This document shows, one piece after another, positions 47,249 through 60,209 of a stretch of DNA of 64,000 nt. The notes beneath the pieces are model-generated. The model saw only the letters and a program-made list of their open reading frames with translations, had not been told where the DNA came from and did not search any database. The stretch lies in contig JAMXBD010000207.1 in NCBI GenBank assembly GCA_024138025.1, positions 62,001-126,000 of the forward strand, in the 5' to 3' direction. Numbering within the stretch: position 1 is the first letter of the stretch; every line of letters begins with the position of its first letter. Both the position numbers and the translations under genes were made by a program. Source of the stretch: Combretum micranthum (taxonomy: Eukaryota > Streptophyta > Magnoliopsida > Myrtales > Combretaceae).

Positions 47249-49056
47249 TCAGAGACCATCGTAGCGACCGCCAAATGTGATATGAGCTCTGGTCAGAGGA
47301 ACACCTCTGGCAGCTGATATTGCTTCATTTAGTTTAGTAGCATGATGTACCACTTGCTTCATCCTCTGTACCGACAAGACAAAATCAGCACCTACTCAAA
47401 TGTACTTCACTTCTTTTGTCTGTTTGTTTATTTTTATCGGTTTTAAATAAATGATTATTAAAAAATAAATATGATAAAAAACTAAAAGTTTTATCTTAAA
47501 CAAATCAAATAGATATAATACAAATATGATATAGATAAGTTACAAATACTGACCAGATACAAATATGATACAGATAAAAATCCGATAATCCAAACAAAAG
47601 TTCGATCTAGATGGTGGGTATTCGTTCAGTATCTACATTTAAGAGAACATTTCACACGTATTGAAATAGCATATCAGATGCCATACTATTTGCAACCAAT
47701 ACTTCTTGATGGTCCATAATAAAATTTTGCTATAATTTAAGCCTTTTGTTCAATCACATTAATATGTCATTTTTTTTTTTTTGAAATGAAAGAAAATCCA
47801 TCGTTTGTTTAAACTTTCCATTTTAAGCTGCCTTTTTATTTGGGAGAATTGGAAATAGGTCGCCTTATCTATTTTATGTATCCTTAACCCTTTATATTTA
47901 AAATTATCATTTAGACCCCATTTCTTTAAAATTTTTACATTCATACTCCTACATAGGTATTTTAGCTATGGTTGTATGCAATTTTTAACATAATTTCAAA
48001 GATAAGACGATCGAGCGTACATGAATCAAACACATGTATTTGCAATTCTTTTTTTGTTTTAATTGTCATGTATCAAGTAGGTGTTTTTAACTTTTAAGAC
48101 AGTAAAAAATCAAAAGAAAATTATCTAGGCAATGCTTGTGTCTGAGATCTTGATCTTATTGTCTGTACAGCCAAATCATATACTTACACAGATTCAACCT
48201 CAAAATAACCATTCTAGCATCACAACATATATTCAGCAAAATATAAAAAGCAACTGCATAATCACATGAAAAACAGCAAGTAAAATCCATACTACAAAAA
48301 GGTCATCTGAAAGTAAGATTTTTTATAACAATTCCACTGTGCATAAGTGATCAAGAAACTTTCTGACCTTGTCATCAGTATAGATCTGGAACTTAAATTT
48401 CTGATTCTGCTGATCCTTCTTATTCCTTTGGTGGCTTCCAAGGATGAGGATACAAACGGTAGCAGCAGCAAAACCAAAAGAACAAAGAGCACCAATCCCA
48501 TTCAAACTCCACTTCCATAAGTTACTAATTCCACCATCTTATTCCCTTCCCAAGAAACATCTTTCACATCATGGTCCAAAACCATGTTGTTTTTGTTAAT
48601 AAAAATCTCTTTCTCTAGCTTTCTTGGAGAAAAACAACTCTCTAAGACCTCACCTTTGTCATCAAACTGGAAACTACAAGACCTTGGTGATGAGTCCATC
48701 ATTTTCATGTCGACAAATTCGGTTTTTTTGAAGAAAACTTGAGACACCATGTCCTGATCAGCTTCAGATTCAGCTTCTATGTTAGAAGTTTTAGTTTGGT
48801 TTGTTTCAGTGATCACAGGTGGTAAGTCCAAGTCCAAGTCAATAGGAACTGGATTAACAAGTTTTGCTGGAACATGTGTGTCTCTTTTTGGATTAACTGG
48901 TTTCAAGGAATTGGGTGATGGGCATCTAAAGTGATCCATGTCGAAAACACCTCTAGGATCAGAAATACTCCTGCCCAAATACATCTTTTTTTCACTACCT
49001 TCATTGAAATCTATGTATCCATCAATAGGAAGCAACTCCCACTCATCAAGATCCAT
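47249..49056 (-). CDS. DUF6821-like single-pass membrane protein, two exons, one-base frame break in exon 1
   Basis: Exon 1 is 48368-49056, ending AAG|GTCAGA. Exon 2 is 47249-47365, following TACAG. The N terminus MDLDEWELLPIDGYIDF, the EADQDMVSQVFFKK block and the C-terminal RMKQVVHHATKLNEAIS resemble plant DUF6821 proteins, whose function is unknown. A membrane span (NGIGALCSFGFAAATVCILIL) lies at about residues 186-206, followed by a basic segment. With exon 1 read as given, the frame ends at about residue 184, before the span. Conserved sequence (ISNLWKWSL) resumes in another frame after K173, so one base is missing near 48540. The two exons total 806 bases, one short of a multiple of three. 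The break is either a mutation or a sequencing/assembly error. The 1002-base intron (47366-48367) holds a TTTGGATT-family MITE. Confidence 0.8.
47418..47600. repeat. TTTGGATT-family MITE, copy 4, in an intron
   Basis: Left TGTTTGTTTATTTTTATCGG; right GATAAAAATCCGATAATCC then AAACAAAAG. It sits near the 3' end of the DUF6821-like gene's intron, about 50 bases from the acceptor. Confidence 0.55.
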
Positions 49057-51392
49057 TTTTCACTAAGTTTCTTAGATTGGGAGGAACTTGGAGATGGGGT
49101 TGGTGTTTTATTGGTATTTGATGTGTTGGAACTGTGGGGTTTGAGGGTGGAATTATTGGATCATAGATGGTGGCTTACCATGGAGTTTAGTGTTACAATT
49201 TTGAGTTAACAGCAGGCCACACTATGGTGTCCTGTTGCTCTTGGAGGTTTTGATTAAAAGTCCCATTAGTTTGCAAGGAAGACAGACATGACTTGATTTA
49301 AGGGCTTATCGTTAAAGCAGGAACCTAAAAGTAGGATGGTTTAGTGGTCCTACCAAGACAATTTTAATATTTTTACAAAGCTTTTATTAACTTGTATTAA
49401 ATCCCTAATTAATAAATCTAAAAAAAAATGTTAATGGCCTCTTCCTCATCATATGTACCGAGTTCGATTTTTATATTAGTACGTTTATAATACTCTAAAT
49501 GTATAAACTTTGTGGCCCATAAAAAAAAAAAAAAAAAGATATTTTAAAGATCTATTATGTTTATGTACATCATGAATATGTAAATACATGAAAAACATAG
49601 ACTTTTTTTTTTTTTTTTTTTTTTTTGTTACCCATTAATAAGTGTCTGTTTTTCTTTTAATTGACAATTATATTTATATTCTTTATCCAATTAACTATTA
49701 AGTTGATGTATGCTACAGAGACTGGCTTTCTATTATAGTAATGATACTTTAGGCGTTTATTTAACATTGGCAAGGAAAGGAACAAAATCTGATTACGTGT
49801 AAGCTTTTACCAACCTATGATATTTATTTATGGACCCCTTGAGAAGAGAGAGAGAGAGAGAGAGGGGTATGTCAAGAAAGAAGAAAGGAACAAGCAAAAG
49901 TTGTGTCGGTTGCTTGGCAGAGGTTGCTTGGAATATTTCCTAATGGATAAATTAATTAAAGTAGATCATTAACAAATCAAAAGCGGAAATACGACATCGA
50001 GGACAGTGATTAAACAATTATAAAACACCTACAGTTGAAAGTTTCTCTATCAAGTTAGCTTATGTGTAAAGTGATGGTCTAAAGATCATACCAATCCATG
50101 CATTTTGGCGTTCTGTCTTAAGTCAAATATATTTGGTTCATTCTCATATTAAATGCAATGATATAATCATGAAGGATACAAAACGACTTACCTACATACT
50201 TAATTAAATATTAATATAAATACGAAAGCTTTAAATAGCTTGCTTAAAATATTATGGCTTTTGATTAAATTTAGACACAAGCTTGAACCTTCCAATTTGA
50301 AAAACTGAAAAATATCCTGATATTTAAAACTTGTCAATAATTGTGATTCCACCGTCAGTACGTGGCAAGTTTTCATTTAGTTTAAAAAGAATGGTTGTTT
50401 GAAGCGAAAAGGAAAAGGGCAAAAGTGAAAGCCTTAACAACCATCTATTTCTTTTTCAGACATTCATGTGACGGAAGTGGTCGAGGTCGACCATCAAACA
50501 GATAATACGTGATTTGGCACTAATAAATGATTTTTTTTAATGCAAATTGAGAAATTTGGCAATTTTAATAAAGAGTTCATGCAACAAATATTAATATGTA
50601 GGGTAAGCACAAGAGAATGTTCTACCGAGGAACGAGGCAGTGCCAGAGCCAGAGGTTAGATATAATCAAACTGTATTCATAATTAAGGTAATTTTATTAT
50701 CCCCAAGATCCAGGCAGGCAGTAACAGAGTCCGAGCCCAGTGAAACCCCTCTTCTGATAAGCGGAAAATTGTCTCCATGAATTGTATTTAGACACCTAAC
50801 TAAGGAAGGTGAATTAAATGACACTGCACACTTTGGGCATTTGTACTATGTGCATCAACAAGCCCCTTCTTCTTGTTTCTCAAGAATGCACATCACTTTG
50901 AAAGTGGTGTAGAAGCATTCCGGGGAGCTACAGGAGATTTGTCTTCCTAATATTGAGTGAATTAAAACATGTCTTAAAATGGTATAAAGTGGGAGGTCCA
51001 TGAAACAAACAGAGATGAGCAACGAAGAGAGAGCACACCCAAACATATGTTCTCCCCAGTGACGGGAGAGAAAACGCAAATCCGTTTTGTAACCGAAATA
51101 ATATACAGAAGAAAGCTGTTCTTGAATTTACATGCTTGTTTGGTTCCTCCCAAAACCCTCAACACAAACAAGGAAAACAGCCCTGGCTACTGGGACTAGT
51201 AATAGTAAAATTCTCAAGTTACATTGAATACATTGGATGAGAGAAAGAACAACCTGTTCAAAACAGCAAGTAGTTAGTAAAATGCTACCTGATTGATAAG
51301 CTCCACGTTTCCTACTCTACACACACGAGTATCTTAAGTCCGTGCCAAAAAGGATGGCCTAGCTGAAGAAGATTCTCCCAATGAAACAGATG
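49057..51392. other. Intergenic DNA between the two minus-strand genes
   Basis: 49057 to about 49300 is the probable promoter and 5' UTR of the DUF6821-like gene. Long A and T homopolymers lie at 49521-49537 and 49603-49626, and a (GA)n run at 49847-49863. The 3' UTR of the APRL gene probably begins at 51392 and continues downward. No further gene recognised. Confidence 0.5.
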
Positions 51393-53681
51393 CTAAGAAG
51401 CCCAAACACGAGCACTTTTTGCCCCTTCGTGGAAATTCCTTGTTTTGCAAAGCCGTAGCTTCGTCCAAACCCTTCTAACATCAACCACAAGAAGGATACG
51501 TCCTAATGTTTGGCTTGTCTCACCAAATACTTCCAAGTTCAAATGGGGAGCATATGAAACCCACAATGTTTTCAGATGACGTACAGATTCAGGATATATA
51601 ACCAGAAGAACCCTCAAGCAAATAAACATTATTGAAAATATTAAATAAGGTTCTCTCCTTATCATATCTTTCATTGAACTGGAGAATGGCACGATGGGAT
51701 CATCATAGCTTGACGGACTTTGCAGCTCATCTGGAGTAAAATACTGCACCGGTTCAATTCCTGCACCCCATATAAAATAAAATATGCATGTCAAAAAAGA
51801 GATGCAGCAAACTCAGCTCTCATTATGATGAACCAGTGGGCAGATGAGCCCAAATATAAATAAGTAAATAAATAATGTAGCAAGGTCAGTCCAGCTTCAT
51901 AGCAGAGACACAAATATTATTAATAATAATAATAATATCAATATCTAGACCGTTTTGTTTGGTACGCACAGAAAAGTCTGACAGAACAGGCATCAGCATC
52001 ATGAGAATTTATGAAATGTTATCCATACCAGAAAATGATTACTTACCAGTATTTTTCTCATAGAATCGCGTGAGAGAATATACATCTTTAGGACCAGAAT
52101 ATCGCACCATTGAAGTCTGGTTCACCAGTAATATTGAAGGGACACTATGTACACCATATCTTGAGAATATGCTGCAGCAACCAATTAGAAATGAGAAGAC
52201 AGTGGTAGATAATCTGAAAAGGAGCATCTAACACCTCAAGTTATGAAAAAAATAGAAACTCAAGTACTCATGACCATGACTTGTGTCAGCGATGCTGCAT
52301 GATTAGCAAGGCAATCAATTCAATGAGGGATTATTGGGTTCATGTATGATCCAATGTCTGAGGCATAACATGACAGAGAAACGAATATGATTTCAGTCTC
52401 ATGGTATAGAAACAAAGAAAATATATGCTTGAAACGTTGTTGAAGGTGCCTAGCAGACAATGTCACACAAGTCCCTTTAAGTGCCTCAGTGATGTCAACT
52501 TAAAGCTGGTATTTTTCTTGATCTATTCATTTTTAAGCAGCCTTTCAAAACCAATCTCCCTCCTCCTGTCTCCGTCTCTAACCCATTCAAAAGGATTGCA
52601 ACTTTCTACTTGACAATCTTGTCTCCTGCAATCTTCTTTGTTACTTTTGTTATTACTAGAATATCCATTGAATATATATATACATATTTCTATATCATTG
52701 TTTTAGTTAAGAAATTTAAATTCCATTTACTACTATTTTTTGCATGTTGAAAAAGAAGCTAGAGCTTACTGTCTCAAATATCAAGAAGCATTGACATCAT
52801 AAGGGCATTGGCCATTAATACATGCACAAAGTGGGGACATAAGATGCCGATGGATGAAGAAAAGAAAAAAGATGTTTACTCACAAGGAAAACGTGAGCAG
52901 GACAATTATTTACCACTGCAAGGATGATATATGATCCTAATCCTGGTCACAATGTGAACGATCCACACATTATGTGCTAACAGCATTTCATTTGTTGATC
53001 AGTGGTGTCTGGAGATGTAAAATATAGCTTCGAGTATAAATTTGCAGCATAAATACTATTCTAGTGTTTGATTTAAAAACTCAGTTAGAATCAGAAAACA
53101 GACCAATGAAACAAGTTTTTCTTTTCAATTGTGAAGTTGTCAACACTTAACAATTGCCTAAATAAAACTTCTCCACAAGTACAGTACTGCAAGTAAATCT
53201 AATCTGCAAAATTCAGCCATCCGCAACTAACATGCCAGTCATGTAAAGATACAACAAAATTGAATTATAATAACAAGTGGTGGCTCGTATGATGAAATTG
53301 CCTTGTAGCAATACCTTGGCATTACTGAAGATTGCTCCACTGCAATATGATTAACTTGAGGGAAGATGGAGCTAAGAGTTTCAAAAAGTGGACGCACAGC
53401 AAGAGAGAATGGGCTCCAATCAGCATAAAAAAATATAGAGGTATATCCATTGTTATTTTTAGAATTCAAAAGCCTTTCAAGGAAGTTCTCATCCACCTAC
53501 AGCAACAAAACAAAGAAGGCATTAATAGGAGCTCACCATGAACTACATGAGTGCTTACCTGAAGAAGGGGGGGGTTAGAAACTGTACAAGCAGATTCAAC
53601 AAATTCGTAGCCATGATAAAAGGGCAACTCTTGTGTGCATTGTGTATGATATACAATTGCGTATTCATCATAAGGGCACAT
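51393..53681 (-). CDS. 5'-adenylylsulfate reductase-like (APRL) thioredoxin-fold membrane protein; 5' end unresolved
   Basis: Four exons fit canonical splice sites and stay in frame (798 bases, 265 residues): 53559-53681 (ends CAG|GTAAGC), 53315-53496, 52047-52171 (ends G|GTAAGT), 51393-51760. Introns are 62, 1143 and 286 bases. The product follows plant APRL proteins: a thioredoxin-like fold with FFYADWSPFS at ~63-72, HIAVEQSSVMPSIFSRYGVH, then VPSILLVNQTSMVRYSGP, and a membrane span in the last exon (~182-199, LIFSIMFICLRVLLVIY). APRLs are single-pass, disulfide-type proteins without proven APS reductase activity. Oddities: the family's Cys in the WCPFS motif is Ser here. The first exon as modelled begins MCPYDEY and has no signal peptide, which family members have; another exon may lie upstream or be lost. 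I could not find one in 53682-54523. Confidence 0.8.
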
Positions 53682-53699
53682 GATGACTACCAACTGCCC

Positions 53700-54523
53700 A
53701 TAGGCTAAATGTAGGTCAATATTAAAAGCAGCACAATAGCTATATTGGTAAGATGAATATATGGACTAAAGTCAGCTACATAACTGAAAAGTTTGAGCTC
53801 TCTAAAAGCATTCAACAATCCTTTTCTTTAGTAATAAAGATTCATTAAGTTTTGTTTGATTCATCATTTTCAAGTCATTTTGGCATCTTATTTTTATCAT
53901 TTTCAAACAGACTATTTGTCAAAAATAGATACAAATGAAAAACAAACATTTTTACTCATAATCAGATTAGATACAAATAAGATACACATACTAACCAGAT
54001 GCGGATAAAAATCAGACAATCCAAACAAACCCTAAAGAACACCAAGGTTTACCAACTTAAAGCACTACCAACTCGTAGCGAATTAAAAAGATCAAAACTC
54101 ACAAGACAGCCACATGAAGCTCTCAATAAAAATAAATAATATATAATAAATAAATAAAACATAAACAAGCGTATATCTATAAAGCTAAAATTGGTTCCTT
54201 TTTTAAGTCCCCCAACCCAAAAAAAAATCTGTCCTTTACGAGAGTTTCTATAGCCTTAGGAACTTAGACATTCCCCTGCACCAGTTGAAGCAATGGAATG
54301 ATAAAAGGGTCACTCGGATAAGCAAACTCTTTAATGAACTAGTGCAAGGACTTAGCCATGCTTTGATCTCATAATGAACTTATTTTGCCACACATCACAT
54401 GGACATTGTTATAGAACTTTATACAATGGCAGGATCATAGACAGGTGAGGAGTAGTTGATTTCCCATTTTCCCCAAATCCTTCATGAGGAAAATCACAAT
54501 TTCATTCCGAGTAGCACTGAGGT
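53700..54523. other. Upstream region of the APRL exons
   Basis: Holds the TTTGGATT-family MITE and otherwise no recognised exon or gene. The chromovirus insertion at 54524 may have separated the gene from its promoter or first exon. Confidence 0.4.
53850..54032. repeat. TTTGGATT-family MITE, copy 5
   Basis: Left TTTGTTTGATTCATC; right GATGCGGATAAAAATCAGAC then AATCCAAACAAA. It lies about 170 bases upstream of the recognised APRL exons, in the promoter or first intron. Confidence 0.5.
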
Positions 54524-55695
54524 TGAAATATCCTAAACTACTAAGCTTAATTAAATTGCATTTGTGTATATATTGATTGATTGATTGATATATAAAATTA
54601 GTTGTAAATATTTAATTGATAAAATTGTATATGTATGCATTGATTAATTCATGTATGGATTTGATTGTAAATAACTTAATTAAGTTTTGTGCCAATGTGA
54701 TTTTTTTCTTCCAATGTAAGAAGGAGCCCAACTATGTGCAAATGAAACCCAAGCCCATACACCAAGATAAGCCTACGAAAACCTTTCTTTACTCTTCTTA
54801 ACGTGCCTTAAAAGTCAAAGCTTGCTTTACTAAATGGAAAAGAATCATTATCATGTTAAAAAAATTTACAAAATCAACTCCAAAACAGACCACATCCACC
54901 GCCTCTTCATAAGCAAGGAAAACACCATCAATTTTGATCAAATTTTCTTTCACAACTCATCAAAATCACCATCAACACTTCATCTATAAATCAAGACCAT
55001 CTAAAGTAAAGTTTTAACTGCTTTTCTAATCATTTTATCACTTGTTTCATCCATGTAAGACAACTTCCATAAAATGAGTTTTTGTGAATTGAAGTTAAAA
55101 TTAGGGTTAAGCTGATCATTAAACTTGGATGGATCATTAGAACTTGTAAGAGTAGAGTAATGAAGTTTATTGTAGTTGCTTTGGTGAATAAATGAATGAG
55201 TACATCTTGCACTAGCATTGGAAAAATGAAGTTGATGAAGATGATGAACATGTGAATGATAGGATTGTTGGATTGCTTCTATGTGAATGTGTAGGAGTAT
55301 ATATGGATCCTTTAAGATTTAATAGTAAGTTTATAATCTGAATTTAATGTGTTTTGCTTAAATGAAGTCATGTTATTTAAATTGTGAGAAGTAAAATTTT
55401 GAATTAAAGCAAGGAAGATCATTTCCCTATGCATCATGGGCGTGATGAAAGCATTATGCCCATTGATCATGAGATTTTGAATGATCATGGGCGTGATCAT
55501 GCTCATGGAAAAGTCTAAGCAAGTTTTTAAAAACAATCGCAGGCTATTTTTTACCAAGATCTCACCACAGCCTAGATCACGGCCATTATTGAAGATGCGA
55601 TCGTCTTTGATCATATTATTACCCTCAATTTACGGTGCCCATGAAGGCAGTCATAGCCTCCATAACAAACGTGATGGATGCCTGCTTCTGGAAAA

Positions 55696-55738
<43 letters not shown>

Positions 55739-56884
55739 AATAAAGGGATATATATTTATGTAGATATATGTATAAATACTAAATTATGAAATGACTTGAA
55801 TTTTATTTAAATTTGATAAAGATTTTAGGACTTGATATTCAATTGTGGGTTAATAATGTTTCATATGAAATAATTTTCTTATAACAGATACACCTACTCA
55901 ATTGTGTTTGTCTACAGATCCATTATCAGATATATCAATTCCTTCAAATACGCAGTTGCTTGATTGATGGATGATAAGATAGGCATTTTCTAAATCGACT
56001 ATAAACAAAAATGGCCTAAATGTTTGAAATGTTTGTGCATGTGCCGCTTAATCTGATCCGAGGAGTGGCAACCCTGTTTGGCAGGCACGTAGGCCATCTT
56101 CCTATCATGATGTAATGACAATCTATAAGTGGCTCAGCAGGTCGTCAACAAGGGTAACGATATCGGTATAACATTTACTTATTCTTAAAAGGAAGTAATA
56201 TGATTTAATTTATGTTTATGAGACCAGTTAAACTAAGTAATATTATGGATTAAATCAAGTAAAGATAAGAAACGGTTGTGAACCCTAGATGACACTATTA
56301 TCTTTGTAAATATTCCTATAGGTAATATAAGTATTCAGACTGCTTATATCAACTCCTAGAACAGCTACTGTTATTTTTAACCCTCAGTTTCCTATTGGCT
56401 TGTTATTGGATTTTAAATACTTTAATGTCGATAGTTACACCTAATTACTGAAATATAATTTAATGGTTGTTGCATTGCATTAGACTAAAAATGTATGCCA
56501 CTTTATATTTGTTTGTGTTACTGTATACCGAACCTCCGGCTCACGTTTTCCTCTATAAGTGTTGATGAAGATGAATTCTATTATCATATGTGTTATGGCA
56601 CAGATGTTGAGGAATTCCTTGACAAGCGGGACAACTAGGGGCCATATGTCCTTGGGTTAGATGTTTTTGTAATAAATTAGGAAAATGTTTTTCCAAATTG
56701 ACGTAATTTTTCTTGAGTTGAAGACTTAATCAAGGCTTTTCCAACTTCATGTAATTTTGTTAAAGGCTTACTCATAAGCCTTTGGTTTGTAATATCATGT
56801 AAGAGGTTTATTTTTATGTTTTAAAGCAACAAAACCTTTACAATCTTTTGAAGTACCTACCTAGATAGCACAAATGATATAATA

Positions 56885-56917
<33 letters not shown>

Positions 56918-57073
56918 TCTACTCTTAATGAGTAGCTTTTGTAAATGTGTTTAACGTACATTTAAGTAAACAATTGATATGAACATTGTCTTTAACGGAA
57001 GCCTTCCATGTAATGCCTCAATATTGCAGGTAACTGGGCTATGCATGCCTGAACTTAGGTTCAGGGCATGACA
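54524..57073 (+). repeat. 5' LTR of the chromovirus
   Basis: 2550 bases, TG...CA. Contains (TA)n runs at 55699-55736 and 56889-56915 and GATCATGGGCGTGATCATG-type short palindromes near 55440-55500. Confidence 0.85.
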
Positions 57074-57082
57074 ATTCCTAAA

Positions 57083-57094
57083 TAGTATCAAAGC
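57083..57094 (+). promoter_or_regulatory. Chromovirus primer-binding site (tRNA-iMet)
   Basis: TAGTATCAAAGC, 10 of 12 to TGGTATCAGAGC, nine bases after the 5' LTR. Confidence 0.75.
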
Positions 57095-57305
57095 ATATGT
57101 TTATGTGACTGTTTGTCTAAGTGTGATGAATTAGGAGTTGACCTAACCTTAGATGCAATGAGTTTAGTATGGAAAAAGCTTATGTTTTGTTTGAATGATG
57201 TGTTTTACTCGTTTGATTGTTTTTGTCAATGTTGAAACAAAAAATAGCAATAATGTATGATTTGATATATATATGTCATGAATATGTTATGTGTTTGTAT
57301 CAAAG

Positions 57306-58560
57306 ATGGATAGGTCTCGTAAAAATACCAAACAACAAACTGCCAAGGAAAATATGCTACCTCCGCCGCCTCAGTCATCATCAACTCCAACTTCAACTGC
57401 TACTCCTCTTCCTCCCTCAGCATCTACTTCTCAGACTCCGCAACCCCAACAAATACCACATTTTCCTCCAATGCCAAAAGTACCTACAGGAGACACAGCT
57501 ACCATGTGCACTATGTTCAAGGACATATTTGACATGATGCAATTATACCAACAGATGATGTACCAACGGACGACGTACCAACAACAATAGTTTATGCAAC
57601 GGTGTGCCCCACAAGCTGTCACACAGGGGGAAAATATGCAAGCGAGTGAGTGTAATGATCAAATAAAATTGCATGATTTTATCAAATTAGTGCCCAACTT
57701 TGATGGAACTGTTTCATATCTAACTATTGTTGAGAGCTGGATAGAAGAGTTAGAAAAAACCTTTGCTGCATGTGATATAACAGAAGATAGAAAGGTTAAT
57801 CTAGCAATCTACATGTTGAAACATGAAGCTTACAATTGGTGGAGAATAGCAAGTGAAAATTTCCCAACCGATTGCCTGGGTTAGATTTAAAGATATGTTC
57901 TTTGTGCAATATTTCCTTATTGCAAATAGAGAACAGATGATCTCTAATTGGCTAAGTCTAAGACAAGGCAGAAAGACCATTGACGAGCACCATGCCACGT
58001 TTTGTAGGTTATTAAGATTTGCTGGTGAGGGCTATCACGACGAATATATGAAGGTTCAGAAGTTCCAAAATGGTTTGAATATAGAAATCAAGAGTGAAGT
58101 AAAGTTATTCCAAGTTCCAACACTAACCGATCCAATAACTAATGCTAAACTTGCTGAGCAAATCCTAAATGAGAATAGGACACAGAAAGATAGGCAAGTT
58201 GCATTCCTAGGAAAAAGATCAGCTTCATCTACATCGTATGAAAGTAATGATAGCACAGGTAAGGGAATAGGGTTTCAAAGAAAAGAGAGAAAGCCGCTTT
58301 TAGGCAAAAAGACAGGTCCAGGATTATTGGTTAAGACTCCAACTCCTCTTACTATTTTTGAAAGAAAGTGTCCTCGATGTTTCGGACTCCATGAATTAAC
58401 ACAGTTAGATGGAATCCGCAGTCCTGTTTTTCTCATGGTCAGGAGGGACAGAGAGCTTCAACGTGTAAGAATCTAGTACTCCAACTGATCTTCTGTGTAT
58501 ACTATAAACAGCAAGGACATCATATAGCGGATTATAAGGAAAAACCCAATAATGGTGGGC
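57306..58560 (+). pseudogene. Chromovirus gag (capsid and zinc-knuckle), disrupted
   Basis: Starts MDRSRKNT at 57306 with a Pro/Ser/Thr-rich head. TAG at 57588 interrupts a Gln-rich stretch, and the same frame resumes (VPNFDGT, then VESWIEELEKTF). After AYNWWRIASENFP a frameshift near 57865 moves to another frame, which reads AWVRFKDMFFVQYF and LRQGRKTIDEH, the Retrotrans_gag core. A degenerate zinc knuckle (CVYYKQQGHHIADY, last Cys lost) lies near 58490-58540. Confidence 0.85.
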
Positions 58561-59120
58561 CTAGTTCAAGAAAAGGAAAGACCGCAGCCAGAGTATTTGC
58601 ACTACAACAATGTGAAAAAACTCCTTCAGTGGATACATTAGCAGGTACCTTATTAATTTCAAAACGACATGCTTATGGCTTGATAGATACAGAAGCTATA
58701 CATAAATGCATATCAAAGAAGTTTATAAATGATTATCATCTTGTTCATGAAATATTGTTTAATCACGTAATGTGCGTTAGTACTCCTATTGGTGTGGAAT
58801 CTAAGAAAACTTATGTTTGTAGAAATGTTGATATATTGATTTCCAATATGAATATGCCGATCGATATGCTAGTTTTATCCATATCTAATTTTGATGTGAT
58901 TTTGGGTATGAATTAGTTAAATTTGTATAAGGTTACTATAGATTATAATAAAGCGGAATTAAGTTTCGATTTAAAAAATGGAAAATTCACTTATGCTATT
59001 GAAAGGCAAAGACCAAGAAGAATGTATTCAATGGACTTGTGGGAGAAATCTGTAGTGACTGCTGTTAATATTGAAAAATTAAGTGTCAATATGGTACCAG
59101 TAGACAGTAGTAAAGGATTT
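58560..59120 (+). pseudogene. Chromovirus aspartic protease remnant
   Basis: The active-site region reads LIDTEAIHKCIS where the family has an Asp-Ser/Thr-Gly-Ala motif; the Gly is Glu here, so the catalytic triad is broken. Later FDVILGMN matches the family's conserved DVILGMDW, but a stop follows. Confidence 0.75.
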
Positions 59121-59127
59121 TGCACAT

Positions 59128-60209
59128 GTGCTTTCTAAAGAATTGTCTGGTTTACCTCCTAATCGAGAAATTGATATTGGAATTAATATGATTCTAGAGA
59201 CAACTCATATATCTAAATCACCATATAAAATGGTTTCAATAAAGTTATGGGAATTGAAACAGCAACAGCAATATTTGCAAAACCTTGGTTTTATACAGCC
59301 TAGTATTCCACCGTGGGATGCTCCAGTATTATTTGTAAAGAAAAACAATGGAAGTTTAAGAATGTGCATTGATTATAAAGAATTAAATCAAGTGATCATA
59401 AAGAATAAGTATCCTCTACCAAGAATTGACAACTTGTTTGATCAACTGAAAGGTGCAACGGTATTTTCTAAGATTGATTTGCGGTATGGATATTATCAAT
59501 TGAAAATTGAATCTTAAGACGTGCCGAAAACTGCATTTTGCGTGAGGTACGGGCATTTTGAGTTTTTAGTTATACTTTTGGGCTGACAAACGCTCCAGCA
59601 GCGTTCATGGACCTCATGAACTGGGTATTTAAGGATTATTTTGATTCATTTGTGATTGTATTTATTGACAATATCCTAGTGTATTCTCGAGATATTAAGG
59701 AACATAAAGAATACTTGAAACTAGTATAACAAAGATTACAGGAAAAGAAATCGTATGCAAAATTCAATAAGTGTAAGTTCTAGTTTGAGGAAATAGCTTT
59801 CTTAAGACGTGATTTCTAAAGAAGGTGTGTCAATGAATCTAAAGAAAGTCAAAGTTGTAATGGATTGGTAGAGACCAACAAATATTATTGAAGTGCGAAG
59901 TTTTATTGGATTGGCTAGATACTAAGGATTTTCAAAGATTGCGTCTCCAATGACAAGATTAACTCAAAAGCATATGAAATTTGTGTGGGATGACAAATGT
60001 GAATGGAGTTTACAAGAATTAAAGAAAATATTGGTATCATCCCTGTGTTAACCTTACCAGTTAGTGGAAAGGAATTTGAAATTTACAGCAATACCTCAAT
60101 TCAAGGACTTCGATGTATTTTAATGCAAAATGATAAAGTAATTGCTTATGCATCAAGACAACTAAAATCACATGGAAAGAAGTATCTAGTCCACAATTTA
60201 GAGCCTGCA
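59128..60209 (+). pseudogene. Chromovirus reverse transcriptase and N-terminal RNase H remnant
   Basis: The first block (59140-59517) carries [30 protein letters not shown], and [11 protein letters not shown] before a stop. The catalytic box near 59656 reads FIDNILVYS, with the second Asp of the usual DD changed to Asn. RNase H begins near 60090 ([16 protein letters not shown]) and is broken after HNLEPA by the solo LTR. Stops and frameshifts occur throughout. Confidence 0.85.

Noticed and set aside
50855..51171. Minus-strand frames of 65-75 residues below the APRL stop codon
   Set aside because: They lie in the probable 3' UTR/intergenic region and show no family motif.
57217..57537. 106-residue plus-strand frame over the gag start
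   Set aside because: Overlaps the gag frame in another register; its Leu-rich tail is the shadow of the Pro/Ser/Thr-rich gag head.
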